Shown here piece after piece: positions 1-9,143 of a stretch of 64,000 nt of DNA. How positions within the stretch are numbered: the first letter of the stretch is position 1; each line of letters starts with the position of its first letter. A program made the translations under genes and the position numbers. The notes beneath the pieces are model-generated. The model made no database searches. It was not told where the DNA came from and saw only the letters and a list, made by a program, of their open reading frames with translations. The stretch spans positions 31,885 through 95,884 of the forward strand of contig CAZUYC010000004.1 of NCBI GenBank assembly GCA_964624475.1. Reading direction: 5' to 3'. This DNA is from CAZUYC01 sp964624475 (lineage in GTDB: Bacteria; Myxococcota_A; UBA9160; SMWR01).

Positions 1-132
1 CAGCTGCGCGTCGGCGCCGGCGACCTCGGCGCCGCGCTCCTCCTCTCGCTGGCCGTGGGCCTGCTCGGCGGCTTTGCCCCGGCGCGGCGGGCGGCCCGGC
101 TGCGGCCCGTGGAAGCGCTGCGCAAGGGCTAG
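1..132 (+). CDS. ABC transporter permease, C-terminal end (FtsX/MacB-like)
   Basis: Only the last 43 codons are in the window; the 5' part lies before base 1. The visible peptide has one hydrophobic helix (LLLSLAVGLLGGFAPARRAA) followed by the short basic tail ending RLRPVEALRKG. A PARRAARLxPVEALR ending is the usual C-terminus of FtsX/MacB-type permeases (last membrane helix plus cytoplasmic tail). It stops 5 bases before a MacA-like adaptor, so the two probably form one transport operon exporting a substrate or moving lipids/lipoproteins. The substrate cannot be read from this fragment. Confidence 0.75.
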   Translation, partial: QLRVGAGDLGAALLLSLAVGLLGGFAPARRAARLRPVEALRKG

Positions 133-137
133 AGGCG

Positions 138-1343
138 ATGGCCGAGGAGAACGCGCGCAGCGTCCGCGACGAGCTCGCCTCGCTCCGCATCGACCGCAGC
201 CGCCCGGCGCGGACGCCGCGGCGGCGGCGGCTCGCCTTCGCGGCGGTGGCGGGCGCCCTGGCGCTCGTCGCGGCGGGGCTCGCGGCCTGGCGGCTCCTGG
301 CCGCGCCGGTCGTGGTGGAGGTCGCCTACGCCACCCGCTCGGAGCCGGGCTCCGCCGGCGCGTCGGGCCCGGTGCTCTCGGGCTCCGGCTACGTCGTCAC
401 CGGCGAGAAGTACATCTCGATCGGCGTGCGCGTCCCCGGCCGCATCGACCAGTACTTTGCCGATGAGTCCGATCGGGTGACGAAGGGGCAGCCGCTGGTG
501 AAGCTCGACGATCGCGACTACCGCGCGGCGCTCGCGCGCGCGGAGGCCGGGCTGCGCGTTGCCGAGGCCAGCGTGGATCTCCGGCACAAGGAGATCGAGC
601 GCATGCGCAAGCTGCGCAGCGAGGACGTCGCCCCGCAGGCGCAGCTCGACGTGAAGGAGAGCGAGCTGCGCGTGGCCGACGCCCAGGTGGCGCAGTACCG
701 CGCGGAGATCGAGCAGGCGCGCGTGAATCTCGACTACACGGTGCTGCGCGCGCCCTCGGACGGGGTGATCCTCGCCAAGCTCAAGGAGGTGGGCGAGATG
801 GCGGTGCCGGGCGGCTTCGCCGGCTCGGGCGACCTGATCCGCATGGCGAACCTCGACGACCTGCGCGCCGAGGTCGACGTGAACGAATCCGACCTCTCGC
901 GCGTGCACCTGGGTCAGCCGGCCGAGGTCGTGCCCGACGCCTTCCCGGACCGGCGCTACCCGGCGAAGGTGGTGAAGCTCTACCCGCAGGTGAACCGCCA
1001 GAAGGGCACCCTCAAGGTGGAGGTCGGGATCGCCGAGCCGGACGAGCACCTGCGGCCCGACATGAGCGTGCGCATCCACTTTTTTGGCGAGGCGAGGCCG
1101 GCCGAGGCGGGCCAGGCCGTGGTGCTCGCTCCCCGCGGCGCGCTGCGCCAGGAAGGCGGATCGGCCTTCGTCTGGGTCGTGAGCGGGGGGCGCCTGCGCC
1201 GCCAGGCCGTGCGCACCGGTGCCGAGATGGGCGACCGCGTGGTCGTGGCCGAGGGCCTCCTCGGCGGCGAGACGCTCGTCGTCGGCGACGCCGCCGACCT
1301 CGCCGAGGGTCGCGCCGTCGAGGTCGCGCCCGAGGCCGGATAG
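138..1343 (+). CDS. MacA/HlyD-type periplasmic adaptor (membrane fusion protein)
   Basis: 401 aa. A basic cytoplasmic N-terminus is followed by one membrane anchor (about residues 35-57). Next comes a lipoyl/barrel-sandwich half beginning at LSGSGYVV, an alpha-helical hairpin (about 135-200, rich in Ala/Glu/Arg, with EIERMRKLRSEDV and AQYRAEIEQARVNLDYTV), the second lipoyl half (RAPSDGVILA) and beta-barrel domains. This is the layout of periplasmic adaptors that link an inner-membrane pump to an outer-membrane channel. It starts with ATG 5 bases after the ABC permease, which points to a MacAB-like efflux or export system. The operon order permease-then-adaptor is the reverse of classic macAB. 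The stop lies 31 bases from the convergent pntB stop. Confidence 0.85.
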   Translation: MAEENARSVRDELASLRIDRSRPARTPRRRRLAFAAVAGALALVAAGLAAWRLLAAPVVVEVAYATRSEPGSAGASGPVLSGSGYVVTGEKYISIGVRVPGRIDQYFADESDRVTKGQPLVKLDDRDYRAALARAEAGLRVAEASVDLRHKEIERMRKLRSEDVAPQAQLDVKESELRVADAQVAQYRAEIEQARVNLDYTVLRAPSDGVILAKLKEVGEMAVPGGFAGSGDLIRMANLDDLRAEVDVNESDLSRVHLGQPAEVVPDAFPDRRYPAKVVKLYPQVNRQKGTLKVEVGIAEPDEHLRPDMSVRIHFFGEARPAEAGQAVVLAPRGALRQEGGSAFVWVVSGGRLRRQAVRTGAEMGDRVVVAEGLLGGETLVVGDAADLAEGRAVEVAPEAG

Positions 1344-1374
1344 GACGACTCGCAGCGCCGCCCCGTGCGCGCGC

Positions 1375-2778
1375 TCAGTGCCCGAACCCGCTCCCGCCGG
1401 CGAGCGCCTTGGCGACCTCGCCGAGCATCGCCTTGGCGTCGCCGAAGAGCATCAGCGTGTTGTCGGCGGTGTAGAGCTCGTTCTCGACGCCGGCGAAGCC
1501 CGGGTTCATCGAGCGCTTGATCGCGACGCAGAGCCTGGCCCGGTCGGCGTCGATGATCGGCATGCCGAAGATGGGGCTCGACTCGTCGTGGCGCGCGGCG
1601 GGGTTCACGACGTCGTTGGCGCCGACGACGAGCACCACGTCCGTCTGGGGCAGGTCGCGGTTGATGTCGTCCATCTCGACCAGCGCCTCGTAGGGGATGT
1701 CGGCCTCGGCGAGGAGCACGTTCATGTGGCCCGGCATGCGTCCGGCCACCGGGTGGATCGCGAACTTGACGTCGATGCCGCGCTTGGTGAGCTGGTCGTA
1801 GACCTCGCGCACGCGGTGCTGGGCCTGGGCGACCGCCATGCCGTAGCCGGGCACCACGACCACGCGCGAGGCGTTCTCGAGCAGATCGCAGACGTCCTGG
1901 GCCGTGGCGCTCTTCACCGCCTTCTGCTCGCCCGCGACCCGCGCGACCTGCACCTGGCCGAAGGCGCCGAAGAGCACGTTCGTGAAGGAGCGGTTCATCG
2001 CCCGGCACATGATCAGCGAGAGGATGAAACCGGAGGCGCCGTCGAGGGCTCCGGCGGTGACGAGGAGCATGTTGTCGAGCACGAATCCCATCGCCACGGC
2101 GGCGAGGCCGGCGTAGGAGTTCAGGATCGAGATTACCGTCGGCATGTCGGCGCCGCCGATCGGGAGGATCAGCATCACCCCGAAGGCGAGCGAGAGCGCG
2201 ACCAGCACGGCGAAGAGCGGCCACTGCGAAGCGTCGACGACGAGCCCCACCCCGCAGAGCGCTGCGATGCCGAGCAGCGTGAAGTTGACGTAGTTCTGCC
2301 CGCGGAAGGTGATCGGGCGGGTCGGGATCACCTCCTGGAGCTTCCCGGCCGCCATCAGGCTCCCGGTGAAGGTCAGGAAGCCGAGCAGCACCTCGACGGC
2401 GATCGCCCCGGTCGTGAAGGCGGTGAGCGAAGGGTCCTCCCTCCAGAGGATGTACTTCGCGGTGCCGACCAGGCCCGCGGCGAGGCCGCCGAAGGCGTGC
2501 GAGAGGGCCGTCCGCTGCGGCACGGCGGTGAGCGGCACGCGCGAGAGCGGGATTCCGATCGCGGTGCCGACGGCGGCCGCGGCGACGATCCACAGGTAGC
2601 TCGCGATCTCGGGGTGGAGCAGCGTGCCGAAGACCGAGAGGGCCATGCCGACGACGCCGGCGAGCACGCCGCGCCGCGCGGTCTGCGGCCGCGAGAGCCA
2701 GCGCAGCGAGAAGATGAAGAGCCCCGCCGCGAGGATGTAGGCGAGCTGGGTCAGATGCTCGACGAGCGCCCCGCTCAC
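1375..2778 (-). CDS. pntB: NAD(P)+ transhydrogenase subunit beta (PntB)
   Basis: 467 aa, the usual size. The N-terminal half is a bundle of membrane helices (TQLAYILAAGLFIFSLRW onwards). The C-terminal third is the cytosolic NADP(H)-binding domain III, with VVVPGYGMAVAQAQH, the GANDVVNPAA loop and a KRSMNPGFAGVENELY stretch, all hallmarks of the family. The enzyme couples proton movement to hydride transfer between NADH and NADP+. I chose GTG at 2778 because it overlaps the TGA of the preceding pntAB by 3 bases (GTGA), and the peptide from there matches the family N-terminus. The longer open frame upstream is the other gene read in the wrong frame. Confidence 0.93.
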   Translation of the reverse strand: MSGALVEHLTQLAYILAAGLFIFSLRWLSRPQTARRGVLAGVVGMALSVFGTLLHPEIASYLWIVAAAAVGTAIGIPLSRVPLTAVPQRTALSHAFGGLAAGLVGTAKYILWREDPSLTAFTTGAIAVEVLLGFLTFTGSLMAAGKLQEVIPTRPITFRGQNYVNFTLLGIAALCGVGLVVDASQWPLFAVLVALSLAFGVMLILPIGGADMPTVISILNSYAGLAAVAMGFVLDNMLLVTAGALDGASGFILSLIMCRAMNRSFTNVLFGAFGQVQVARVAGEQKAVKSATAQDVCDLLENASRVVVVPGYGMAVAQAQHRVREVYDQLTKRGIDVKFAIHPVAGRMPGHMNVLLAEADIPYEALVEMDDINRDLPQTDVVLVVGANDVVNPAARHDESSPIFGMPIIDADRARLCVAIKRSMNPGFAGVENELYTADNTLMLFGDAKAMLGEVAKALAGGSGFGH

Positions 2779-3104
2779 TTCTTCGGGTCTCGCGCCTTGA
2801 ACATCTTGAGCATGCGATCCGTGATCAGGAAGCCGCTCACGATGTTCGTCATCGAGGCGGCGACCGCGATCGTGCCGAGGATCGTGCTCGTGGTCGAGAG
2901 CTGCTCGCCGGCGATCAGGATCGAGGCGACGACGGCGATCGCGGAGATGGCGTTCGTGAGCGACATGAGCGGCGTGTGGAGCAGGCGCGAGACGTTCTGC
3001 ACCACCTGGAAGCCGACGAAGGTCGAGAGCATGAAGACGAGCAGCATCGTCCAGAGGTCCGTGCCCGCGGCGGGCGCGGCGTGCGCGACTTGGGCGGCGT
3101 CCAT
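2775..3104 (-). CDS. pntAB: NAD(P) transhydrogenase subunit alpha, membrane part (PntAB / alpha-2)
   Basis: 109 aa with three to four membrane helices. It has the conserved FVGFQVVQNVSRLLHTPLMS and TNAISAIAV segments and the MTNIVSGFLITDRMLKMF end. This is the short membrane subunit of the three-subunit form of transhydrogenase. ATG at 3104 is preceded by a GGGAG ribosome site six bases away. Its stop overlaps the pntB start, indicating translational coupling. The soluble NAD(H)-binding subunit (PntAA, about 370 aa), which normally precedes it, is not here: upstream lie 130 non-coding bases and then an unrelated amidohydrolase. Confidence 0.92.
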   Translation of the reverse strand: MDAAQVAHAAPAAGTDLWTMLLVFMLSTFVGFQVVQNVSRLLHTPLMSLTNAISAIAVVASILIAGEQLSTTSTILGTIAVAASMTNIVSGFLITDRMLKMFKARDPKK

Positions 3105-3234
3105 GGGAATCTCCCGGCGCGCGTCCCCGGCGCGGCGGGGGCCGGGCGGGAGGCGGCGCGGCGCAGGATAGGGGAGGGCCCCGCGGGAGGCCAGATTGCG
3201 CCGGCCCTGCCAAGGCAAGGCCGCGAAGCGGACG

Positions 3235-4410
3235 CTAAGACGCGAGCGCGGCGCCCATCAGATCGACGAAGTTCTCGCAGTAGAAGCGCTGCTTCTGCGC
3301 CTGCGAGGCCCGCTCGAGGCTCGCCTCGAAGCGCTTGATCGGGTTGCGTCCGCCCTCGACGTGCGGGTAGTCCGTCGAGAAGAGGCAGACCTCGTCGCCG
3401 GCCTGCTCGATGATCCAGCCCACGTCCTCGGCCGGATACGGGGTGGCGCGGATCTGGCGCCGCACGTACTCGCTCGGGCGGAGCGCGAGCCGCTGGAGGC
3501 GCTCCTCGCGCTTGCGGAAGGCCTCGAAGGCGGAGTCCATGAAGCGGATCCAGCTCGGTACCCACGAGGCGCCCTGCTCGATCACCCCGAAGCGCAGGCG
3601 CGGGAAGCGGTCGAGGACGCCGTCGAAGAGGAGCGTCGCCAGGGTCTGCATCGGCGCGGTCGGGATCGCCATGTAGTCGATGGAGCGGAAGTTCTCGTCG
3701 CCGCCGTGGAAGTCCGGCACCGGCGGCCCGCCGTTCTCGAAGTACTCGGGGTCGAGGAGCCGTCCGTCGGCGAGGCGCAGCCCCCCGCCCACGTGGAAGA
3801 CGACGGGCAGCCCCGCCTCCTGCGCCTGCGCCCAGACCGGGAAGAGACCGGGGTGGCTCGGTGCGTGGCCGCGCGGGCAGCCCGAGGGGACGAGCAGCGC
3901 CTTGCAGCCCATCTCGATCGCCTCGCGCGCCATCGCGCGCGAGCGCTCGAAGTCGCGCAGCGGCACGTAGCCGCTGGCGAGGAGCCTCCGGTCCGCCGAG
4001 CAGAACTCGACCATCGCGCGGTTGTGGGCGCGCGCGAACCCGTAGGCGAAGTCGAGATCGTCGCCGCGCTCGGCCGCGAGGAGCTGCTGGTTCAGGAAGG
4101 TGTTGAAGACGAGCTGGCTCTCGAAGCCGAGCAGGTCGAGGGCTCGGGGCCGGTCCTCCTTCAGGAAGGAGCCCGTGGCGGCCCAGTTCTTGCGCTGCAG
4201 GATCTGCGCCTCGTCTTCGCCTCGGTAGGCCGGGTCGGCGTGCTGGGCGCGGAAGCGCTCGATCCACCCCACCTCGCCGGGACGCACCCCGCCGAGCCGC
4301 AGGCGCGCGAGCCGCGCGCGGACGCCCGCCTCCGCGTGTTCGTCCAGCCAGTCGGGCGTCTCCACCACGTGGGAGTCGGCATCGTGGATCCGGCGGTGGG
4401 CGTAGGGCAT
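3235..4410 (-). CDS. Amidohydrolase_2 family metal-dependent hydrolase
   Basis: 391 aa TIM-barrel hydrolase of the ACMSD-like amidohydrolase_2 group. The N-terminus has the DADSHVVE signature in place of the canonical HxH. Later come VVFHVGG (metal-ligand His), GVIEQGASWVPSWIRFMD, and near the C-terminus LFSTDYPHVEGGRNP, which holds the catalytic Asp region. Related proteins hydrolyse or decarboxylate small cyclic or aromatic acids; many paralogues occur in soil deltaproteobacteria and actinobacteria beside CoA-ester genes. ATG at 4410 gives the full motif-bearing N-terminus. It is divergent from cstA, with a repeat-rich 161-bp gap between them. The substrate is unknown. Confidence 0.85.
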   Translation of the reverse strand: MPYAHRRIHDADSHVVETPDWLDEHAEAGVRARLARLRLGGVRPGEVGWIERFRAQHADPAYRGEDEAQILQRKNWAATGSFLKEDRPRALDLLGFESQLVFNTFLNQQLLAAERGDDLDFAYGFARAHNRAMVEFCSADRRLLASGYVPLRDFERSRAMAREAIEMGCKALLVPSGCPRGHAPSHPGLFPVWAQAQEAGLPVVFHVGGGLRLADGRLLDPEYFENGGPPVPDFHGGDENFRSIDYMAIPTAPMQTLATLLFDGVLDRFPRLRFGVIEQGASWVPSWIRFMDSAFEAFRKREERLQRLALRPSEYVRRQIRATPYPAEDVGWIIEQAGDEVCLFSTDYPHVEGGRNPIKRFEASLERASQAQKQRFYCENFVDLMGAALAS

Positions 4411-4423
4411 GGACGCGGGTCAG

Positions 4424-4517
4424 GAGGCCGACTCTCGAGTCGGCCTCCGCGCAGCGAGCCGCAAGCGAAGCGCGCAGCGAGCCGAAGGCGAGCGGAGGCC
4501 GGCCCGTTCGGGCCGGC
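4424..4517. repeat. Palindrome plus two copies of the dispersed GC-rich repeat
   Basis: In the gap between two divergent genes there is an 11-bp inverted repeat with a TC loop (GAGGCCGACTC at 4424-4434, GAGTCGGCCTC at 4437-4447). Two consecutive copies of the motif GCGCAGCGAGCCGNAAGCGA/GAAGGCGA follow, then a perfect 9-bp hairpin GCCGGCCCG-TT-CGGGCCGGC at 4498-4517. The same palindrome core and repeat motif recur at 30564-30783. Confidence 0.75.
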
Positions 4518-4571
4518 GAGCGAAGCTCATCGGGCTAGCGTAGCAGGGCAGCGGGCTACCATGCCGCCCCG

Positions 4572-5668
4572 ATGCGGTTCCTGCGCGTCCTCGGCTGGGC
4601 GGCCGTCGCGTGCACGGGCGCGGGGGCCCTGGCCTTCGTCGCGCTGGCGCGCGGCGAGCCGATCTCGAGCGTCTGGTTCCTGGTCGCGGCCGTCTGCATC
4701 TACGCGCTCGGCTTCCGCTTCTACTCGCGCCTGCTCGCGGAGCGCGCCTTCCGGCTCGACCCGCATGCGCCGACGCCTGCGCGGCGGCTGCACGACGGCA
4801 AGGACTACGTCCCGACCAACCGCTGGGTGGTCTTTGGCCACCACTTCGCCGCGATCGCCGGTCCCGGACCCCTCGTGGGTCCGATCCTGGCGGCGCAGTT
4901 CGGCTACCTGCCCGGGACGCTCTACATCGTGATCGGCGTCGTGCTCGGCGGGGCCGTGCAGGACATGACCATCCTCGTGGGCTCGATGCGCCGCAACGGC
5001 AGGAGCCTCGGGCAGATCGTGCGCGAGGAGATCGGGCCCGTGGGCGGCGCGGCGGCGCTGGTCGGCGTCCTCGCGATCATGGTCATCCTGATCGGCGTGC
5101 TCGGCCTCGTCGTCGTGAACGCCATGTTCGGGAGCCCCTGGGCGACCTCGACCGTCGCCGCGACGATCCCGATCGCGGTCGCGATGGGGATCTACATGGT
5201 GCGGCTGCGGCCCGGGCGCGTGCTGGAGGCGACGGCCTGGGGCCTCGCCCTCGTGCTCTTCGCCGTGGTGGCCGGGCGCTGGGTCGACGAGAGCGCGGCC
5301 CTTCGGGTCTTCTTCGACCTCGACAAACGCACGCTAGCGCTCGCGATCATCGCCTACGGCTTCCTCGCGAGCGTGCTCCCGGTGTGGCTCCTGCTCGCGC
5401 CGCGCGACTACCTCTCGGCCTTCATCAAGATCGGCACCGTGTTCCTGCTCGCCGCGGGGCTGCTCGTCGTCCACCCGCCGGTGCAGCTCCCGGCGCTCAC
5501 GCGCTTCGTCGACGGGACCGGGCCCGTCTTCGCCGGCAAGGTCTTCCCCTTCTGCTTCATCACGATCGCCTGCGGCGCGATCTCGGGCTTCCACGCGCTG
5601 ATCTCGAGCGGCACCACGCCGAAGCTCCTCGAACGCGAGACCGACGCCCGCCTCGTGGGTACGGCGCG

Positions 5669-5675
<7 letters not shown>
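4572..5675 (+). CDS. cstA: CstA family carbon-starvation transporter, N-terminal fragment (frameshifted)
   Basis: 367 aa in this frame. The sequence follows CstA/BtsT transporters (pyruvate or peptide uptake, inner membrane) from the first helix through GKDYVPTNRWVVFGHHFAAIAGPGPLVGP, QDMTILVGSMRRNGRSL, LPVWLLLAPRDYLSAFIKIG and ISSGTTPKLLERETDARLVG. It then falls out of frame at about 5658-5660: the family continues GYGAMLMESF, which is found one frame over starting at TAC 5660. One base is missing in GTGGGTAC. Restoring it joins this piece to 5669-6607 into a protein of about 678 aa, normal for the family. The shift could be a real mutation or an assembly or sequencing error. Confidence 0.88.
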
Positions 5676-6603
<928 letters not shown>

Positions 6604-6607
<4 letters not shown>

Positions 6608-6744
6608 CGGCGCGCGCGCGACGCCTGCTCGCCGCGCTCGCGGGCTTCCTGCGCGGCTTCACCGGGCTCGAGCCCATGGGGCGCGACCCGGCCTCGGCGC
6701 GGCGCGCCCTCGAGCGCCGCGCGTCGCGCGGGGGGTGTTGTTAG
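6604..6744 (+). CDS. YbdD/YjiX-like CstA-associated small protein
   Basis: 46 aa, overlapping the end of cstA by 4 bases (ATGA). It reads MTARARRLLAALAGFLRGFTGLEPM and ends in SRGGCC. YbdD/YjiX (DUF466) proteins are encoded directly after cstA/btsT, are about 65 aa, contain a GxPxYExY segment and end in a Cys pair (RCC). The position, the Gly-Leu-Glu-Pro segment and the CC end support the call. The protein is shorter than usual and lacks the YxxYxxH part, so it may be degenerate. Confidence 0.6.
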
Positions 6745-7091
6745 CCGACGTGGACTCGAGCTGTGCGAGGGGCGGGGGCTTTTCGAGGGGGGCCGTCCCG
6801 ACTTACTCCGCTCGCCTCCGGCTCGCTGCGCGCTCCGCGCTGCCGCGCTCCGCTTGCGAAGAGCCCGACCGGAAAGGTGACCCGGCTGGCGCGAGGCTTG
6901 GCCTACCCCCGGGTCGCAGCATAGGCAGTCTCCGGATCACCGGGGGCGGCGTTCCGACGCTTTGCTTCGCAAGCGAGGCGCGGCAGCGCCTCGCGCGCAG
7001 CGAGCCGCAGGCGAGCGGAGTAGATCGGGAGATCCCCCCAACGAAAGACCACGACCCGGGCGAGCCGAGCCTCCCCATCGAAGCCCGGGAC
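6745..7091. repeat. Gene-free 347 bp holding a long inverted repeat
   Basis: No plausible gene. Two 57-bp arms, 6805-6861 and 6965-7021, are inverted copies of each other with roughly 48 of 57 positions matching (my hand alignment). They enclose about 100 bp of non-repeated sequence. The right arm contains the genome-wide motif GCGCAGCGAGCCGCAGGCGA. The region lies between the convergent ends of the cstA-ybdD operon and kup, so it could fold as a transcription barrier. Its size and symmetry also resemble REP-type or MITE-like elements. Confidence 0.7.
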
Positions 7092-8987
7092 TCACAGCTC
7101 CACCTGGGCGCCGAGCTCGACCACCTGGCCGGGGGGGATGCGGAAGTAGCCGGTTGCGCTCTGCGCGTTCTGGGACATGAGCGCGAAGAGCCACTCCCGC
7201 CAGCGCGCCATCCCCGATTGGCCCGCGGCGACCAGCTTCTCGCGCCCGACGAAGTAGCTCGTGCGCGCGGGGTCGATGGCGAGCCCGTGGAGCCGGCGCA
7301 GCCGCTCCATCAGCTCGGGCACGTTCGGTACCTCCATGAAGCCGTAGTGCGCGACCACCCGGAAGAAGCCCTGGCCGAGCGGCTTCACCGCCAGCCGCTC
7401 GGGCTCCTGCACCGCGGGCACGTCGTCGGTGACGAGCGTCAGGAAGATCGTCTGCTGGTGCACGACCTGGTTGTGCTTGATGTTGTGGAGGAGGGCGTGC
7501 GGCGTGCCCTGCGGATCGCCGGTCAGGAAGACCGCCGTGCGCGAGGCCCGCGGCAGGTTCGAGGTCTCGAGATCCGGGAGGAAGAGGTCGACCGGGAGGG
7601 TCGTCTCCTCGAGGCGCGTCTGGAGCACGATCCGCCCCCGCTTCCAGGTGCTCATCAGCGTGAAGCCGGCGGCCGCGACCGCGAGCGAGAACCAGCCGCC
7701 GTGCGTGATCTTGAGCAGGTTCGAGCCGAAGAAGGCGAGATCCATCGGGAGGAACCCGAGCCCGAGCGCCGCCGCGCCAATGCCCCAGCCCCAACGCCGG
7801 CGCGCGACGGCGCACAGGAGCAGCGTCGTGAGCACCATGTCGGCCGTGACGGCCATGCCGTAGGCGGCCGCCAGGTTTGCCGATGATCCGAAGCCCACGA
7901 CGAGCGCGCAGGACGCGATCATCAGCGTCCAGTTCACCGGAGCCACGTAGATCTGACCGCTCTCGCGCGCCGAGGTGTGGCGTACCGAGAGGCGCGGGCT
8001 GTAGCCGAGCTGGATGGCCTGGTGCGTGAGCGAGAAGGCGCCCGAGATCACGGCCTGGGAGGCGATCACGGTCGCCGCGGTGGCGAGGCCGACCAGGGGG
8101 TAGAGCGCCCACGCCGGAGCGAGCCGGTAGAAGGGGCTCGCCGAGGCCGCGGGGTCCTGGAGTAGCAGCGCCCCCTGACCGAAGTAGTTGAGGAGGAGCC
8201 CCGGCAGCACGACCGTGAACCACGCGAGGCGGATCGGACGGCGGCCGAAGTGACCCATGTCGGCGTAGAGCGCCTCGCCTCCGGTCACCACCAGGAAGAC
8301 GGCGGCCAGCACGAGGAAGCCGTGCGCGCCGTTCTCGGCGAAGAAGCGCGCCGCGTGCCAGGGGTTCACCGCCGCGAGGACGGCGGGCTCGCGCGCGATC
8401 CCACCGACTCCGAGCAGGGCGAGCACGCCGAACCAGGCGAGGGTCACCGGACCGAAGAGGCTTCCCATCCGGCTCGTGCCCCGCGGCTGGAGCGCGAAGA
8501 CCCCCACGAGGATCGCGACGGTCGCGGGCACGACGAGGCTCGCGAAGGCGGGTGTCGCGACCTCGAGCCCCTCGACCGCGGAGAGCACCGAGATGGCCGG
8601 CGTGATCATGCTGTCGCCGTACAGGAGAGCGGCGCCGAAGAGCCCGAGGAGTGCGAGCTGCCGCGAGCGCCCGGTGGGGGCCTCCGCATGCGGCACGAGC
8701 AAGGCGACGAGGGCGAGGATGCCCCCCTGGCCGCGGTTGTCGGCGCGCAGGACGAAGCCCAGGTACTTGACCGAGATCAGGGCCAGCAGCGACCAGACGA
8801 CGAGCGAGAGCACGCCGAGGACGTTGCCGGGTGTCGGATCCACCGCGTACTCGCCGTGGAAGCACTCGCGCAGCGCGTAGAGCGGGCTCGTGCCGATGTC
8901 GCCGTAGACGACGCCCAGCGCACCGAGCGAGAGCGCGAGGAGGTGGCGCCCCCGCGGCGCGGCCTGCGGCGAATCGGCAGGATCCAC
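7092..8987 (-). CDS. kup: KUP/Trk-type potassium uptake protein
   Basis: 631 aa, the normal Kup length. The N-terminus carries the family signature LGALGVVYGDIGTSPLYALRE, followed by about twelve membrane helices (DNRGQGGILALVALL, GDSMITPAISVLSAVEGL, GGEALYADMGHFGRRPI, all diagnostic). A hydrophilic C-terminal cytoplasmic domain of about 150 aa follows. Kup imports K+ together with H+ at the inner membrane. The chosen start is GTG at 8987, which gives the conserved N-terminus with a short leader. It is divergent from a lipase-like gene 156 bp away. Confidence 0.95.
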   Translation of the reverse strand: MDPADSPQAAPRGRHLLALSLGALGVVYGDIGTSPLYALRECFHGEYAVDPTPGNVLGVLSLVVWSLLALISVKYLGFVLRADNRGQGGILALVALLVPHAEAPTGRSRQLALLGLFGAALLYGDSMITPAISVLSAVEGLEVATPAFASLVVPATVAILVGVFALQPRGTSRMGSLFGPVTLAWFGVLALLGVGGIAREPAVLAAVNPWHAARFFAENGAHGFLVLAAVFLVVTGGEALYADMGHFGRRPIRLAWFTVVLPGLLLNYFGQGALLLQDPAASASPFYRLAPAWALYPLVGLATAATVIASQAVISGAFSLTHQAIQLGYSPRLSVRHTSARESGQIYVAPVNWTLMIASCALVVGFGSSANLAAAYGMAVTADMVLTTLLLCAVARRRWGWGIGAAALGLGFLPMDLAFFGSNLLKITHGGWFSLAVAAAGFTLMSTWKRGRIVLQTRLEETTLPVDLFLPDLETSNLPRASRTAVFLTGDPQGTPHALLHNIKHNQVVHQQTIFLTLVTDDVPAVQEPERLAVKPLGQGFFRVVAHYGFMEVPNVPELMERLRRLHGLAIDPARTSYFVGREKLVAAGQSGMARWREWLFALMSQNAQSATGYFRIPPGQVVELGAQVEL

Positions 8988-9143
8988 TGCTCCACCCCAG
9001 CCCGGGGGCGTGCCGGGCGGACGCGCAGCATAGCACCGGCCGCGACGCGGCCCGGGGTGCCCGGCCGCGGGCTCCGGCAGCCTCCGCCGCGACGCGGTTC
9101 GACGGTCCGCTGCTCTACGCCATCTTCGCTAGGCTCCCCACCC

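Noticed and set aside
8250..9143. Upstream extension of the lipase-like gene into the kup region
   Set aside because: It is antisense to kup and shows no protein-like sequence; a signal peptide starts at GTG 9144.
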